A stretch of DNA of 64,000 nucleotides. It comes from Ramlibacter monticola. Lineage in GTDB: Bacteria > Pseudomonadota > Gammaproteobacteria > Burkholderiales > Burkholderiaceae_C. The position numbers and the translations under genes are program-made. Of the stretch, positions 62,889 through 64,000 are shown one piece after another; the stretch's first letter is position 1, and each line of letters opens with the position of its first letter. A model generated the notes under the pieces. It was given only the letters and a program-made list of their open reading frames with translations, was not told where the DNA came from and made no database searches. The stretch is from the NCBI RefSeq assembly GCF_016722785.1, contig NZ_JAEQNE010000006.1, forward strand, positions 331,472-395,471. Direction: 5' to 3'.

Positions 62889-63002
62889 GCCTAACGTCGG
62901 AGTTGACCGGCACGCAACGGCATTGCGCCGCGGGGCGTATGCTCACCTGCACGCCTCGCGACGCAATGCCGTTGCGTGTCCGCGTCGAACGACTTGTTAG
63001 GA
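62889..63002 (-). repeat. attC site J
   Basis: 114-bp site; R'' TCCTAAC, R' GTTAGGC. Inner stem CAACGGCATTGCG / CGCAATGCCGTTG. Carries an ATG-led frame that is not in frame with the following gene. Confidence 0.92.
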
Positions 63003-63419
63003 CGCACTTGACACTCGCGTGTAGGTGTAAGTCTTCTTGGCCAATTCGTCGCTGCAGTCAAACTTCATCGCACTGAACTCCGCGACCTTGCATGTGAAGA
63101 AGGACTGTTGCAGGCTCCCCAGAGCCTTACCGTCCTCGACCTGCGTATTCAGCTTGAACAGGCCCTCTGTCACATACCAGGGGCCTGAGAGCCTTGACTC
63201 TCGAAAGCCCTGCTCTCCGTTTACCATTTCGACGGCAAAAAACTTGCCGTCATCGCTCAACCTAACAGTGCCTTGCACAGCCCGTTCGAATTCGTCCTTG
63301 TATTCGAACCGCCAGCTGCCTACGAGCTTCGCCTTGAGGTCGACATCCGCCGAGCCATGCGGAGGCGCGCAAGCGATCAACATGCTTCCGCCTAAGATCG
63401 TCATTAGACAACGGAGCAT
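62997..63419 (-). CDS. Hypothetical lipoprotein (cassette gene)
   Basis: A 140-residue protein with a short signal peptide and lipobox (MLIAC), then LVGSWRFEYKDEFERAVQGT and SFFTCKVAEFSAMKFDCSDE, a small beta-rich domain with two cysteines that could form a disulfide. Not recognised. The stop lies in the R'' of attC J. Confidence 0.68.
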   Translation of the reverse strand: MLRCLMTILGGSMLIACAPPHGSADVDLKAKLVGSWRFEYKDEFERAVQGTVRLSDDGKFFAVEMVNGEQGFRESRLSGPWYVTEGLFKLNTQVEDGKALGSLQQSFFTCKVAEFSAMKFDCSDELAKKTYTYTRVSSAS

Positions 63420-63425
63420 CGTGCG

Positions 63426-63539
63426 TCCTAACGTCGGAGTTGACCGGCGCGCAGCGGCAGGGCGCCGTGAGGCGTACGATTGCGCGCGCGCCTCGCGGCG
63501 CCCTGCCGGTGCGTGTCCGCGTCGAACGACCTGTTAGAC
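63426..63539 (-). repeat. attC site K
   Basis: 114-bp site; R'' GTCTAAC, R' GTTAGGA. Inner stem variant GCGGCAGGGCGCCG / CGGCGCCCTGCCG; the loop lacks the ATG seen in others. Confidence 0.9.
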
Positions 63540-63558
63540 CGCAGAGGCGACTTGGTCC

Positions 63559-63870
63559 TCATTCAGCAGCCTCCTGGCGCAACGCATAAAGCCATTCGGG
63601 GTATGCGTCATTCTCGGCATAGAAGATGACTGCCTCAACGCGCTGCTCCGAGGTGAGTCGAGCGCCGAGACCATCCAACACGGCGTCGAGCGCCACGGAG
63701 ACTTCTAAGAAATACTCGTACCCCGCAGAAAGAGCGGCGCTGGGAATGCGATAGTCCTCCGTCAGCTCCACGAGCTCCGCCTCCGCGTCCGCTGACCACG
63801 GCCGCTTCGCGACAATGCACCACTCGTCGTCCAGCGTCTCAAGCTTGGCGATAACCTCGAACAGTTTCAT
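63559..63870 (-). CDS. Hypothetical cassette protein
   Basis: A 103-residue acidic protein (MKLFEVIAKLETLDDEWCIV; FLEVSVALDAVLDGLG; ENDAYPEWLYAL). Not recognised with confidence; resembles small alpha-helical cassette proteins. Single-gene cassette between attC L and attC K. Confidence 0.68.
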   Translation of the reverse strand: MKLFEVIAKLETLDDEWCIVAKRPWSADAEAELVELTEDYRIPSAALSAGYEYFLEVSVALDAVLDGLGARLTSEQRVEAVIFYAENDAYPEWLYALRQEAAE

Positions 63871-63873
63871 GCG

Positions 63874-63954
63874 GTCTAACGAATAGCGTTTATCTGCCGC
63901 CGCGCAGCATCGACAACCACGGACCCTCCCTGCGGCAGATAAACCTTGTTGGAC
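63874..63954 (-). repeat. attC site L (different sequence class)
   Basis: 81-bp site; R'' GTCCAAC (right), R' GTTAGAC (left), both matching the attC core consensus. Stem GTTTATCTGCCGC / GCGGCAGATAAAC is unrelated to the other sites, so this cassette probably came from another integron. The remaining 46 bases to the window end are the tail of the next cassette, with no assignable gene. Confidence 0.85.
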
Positions 63955-64000
63955 TAAACCGCCGAGGCACGGCGGCGCTATTGGGCAGTGTAAGGTTTGG

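Noticed and set aside
62752..62952. Open frame from attC J into the hypothetical gene region
   Set aside because: It is out of frame with the 62381-62839 gene and shows no family signal after the attC-coded part.
55538..63954. Regularly spaced similar repeats taken as a CRISPR array
   Set aside because: Units are 81-114 bp with internal stems and attC core sites, and the spacers contain genes; this is an integron cassette array.

Overview
The window looks like a high-GC chromosome segment from a Burkholderiales bacterium, most likely a soil or plant-associated member of the Comamonadaceae (Variovorax/Ramlibacter-like). This is inferred from gene content: a Variovorax-type auxin-degradation locus with two MarR regulators, a malonyl-CoA decarboxylase module, an aromatic amine dehydrogenase cluster and a chromosomal integron array. 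No rRNA, tRNA or CRISPR was seen.

Layout. 1-1.4 kb: the 5' part of malonyl-CoA decarboxylase with its GntR regulator. 1.5-5.3 kb: lgt, a LysR gene and divergent ilvD, closed by a clear terminator. 5.3-5.85 kb: no gene, but a ~320 bp imperfect palindrome. 5.85-13.8 kb: a leftward operon of an aldehyde dehydrogenase, DUF1329, DUF1302, an RND/MMPL exporter and a YCF48-like protein. 14.0-17.7 kb: a divergent aromatic amine dehydrogenase operon (aauB, E, D, A) with two c-type cytochromes, then a LuxR regulator.

18.6-44.6 kb: about 26 kb of tightly packed, mostly overlapping leftward genes. From the promoter end they encode an indolepyruvate-type ferredoxin oxidoreductase, a Rieske oxygenase with reductase (iadDE-like), a CoA ligase, a thiolase-like protein, a DUF35-SDR fusion, an isatin-hydrolase-like enzyme, an SDR, a Liv-type ABC transporter, a second ligase, a thioesterase, 2-aminobenzoyl-CoA monooxygenase/reductase and beta-oxidation-type enzymes. 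The simplest reading is a route from indole-3-acetate through dioxindole-3-acetyl-CoA, isatin and isatinate to 2-aminobenzoyl-CoA and then ring reduction and beta-oxidation. The aromatic amine dehydrogenase and aldehyde dehydrogenase could feed it from tryptamine. Two paralogous MarR genes (44.7 and 49.1 kb) share a motif in their divergent promoters; the second faces a four-gene operon of unknown substrate that includes an octopine-dehydrogenase-family protein.

49.6-54.5 kb: small housekeeping or accessory genes, then an arsenic island (arsR, arsC, an aquaglyceroporin, divergent arsM). 54.7-64 kb: the distal end of a sedentary integron with 12 attC sites. Cassette genes and attC polarity run leftward, so the integrase should lie to the right of the window. 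Cassettes carry three toxin-antitoxin-like pairs, several hypothetical proteins, a gene broken by an in-frame amber codon, and one two-gene cassette coding for a ParA-like ATPase and a RelA/SpoT-type synthetase. The ParA-synthetase cassette and the retro-aldol/ferredoxin-oxidoreductase version of auxin breakdown are the best candidates for new biology.
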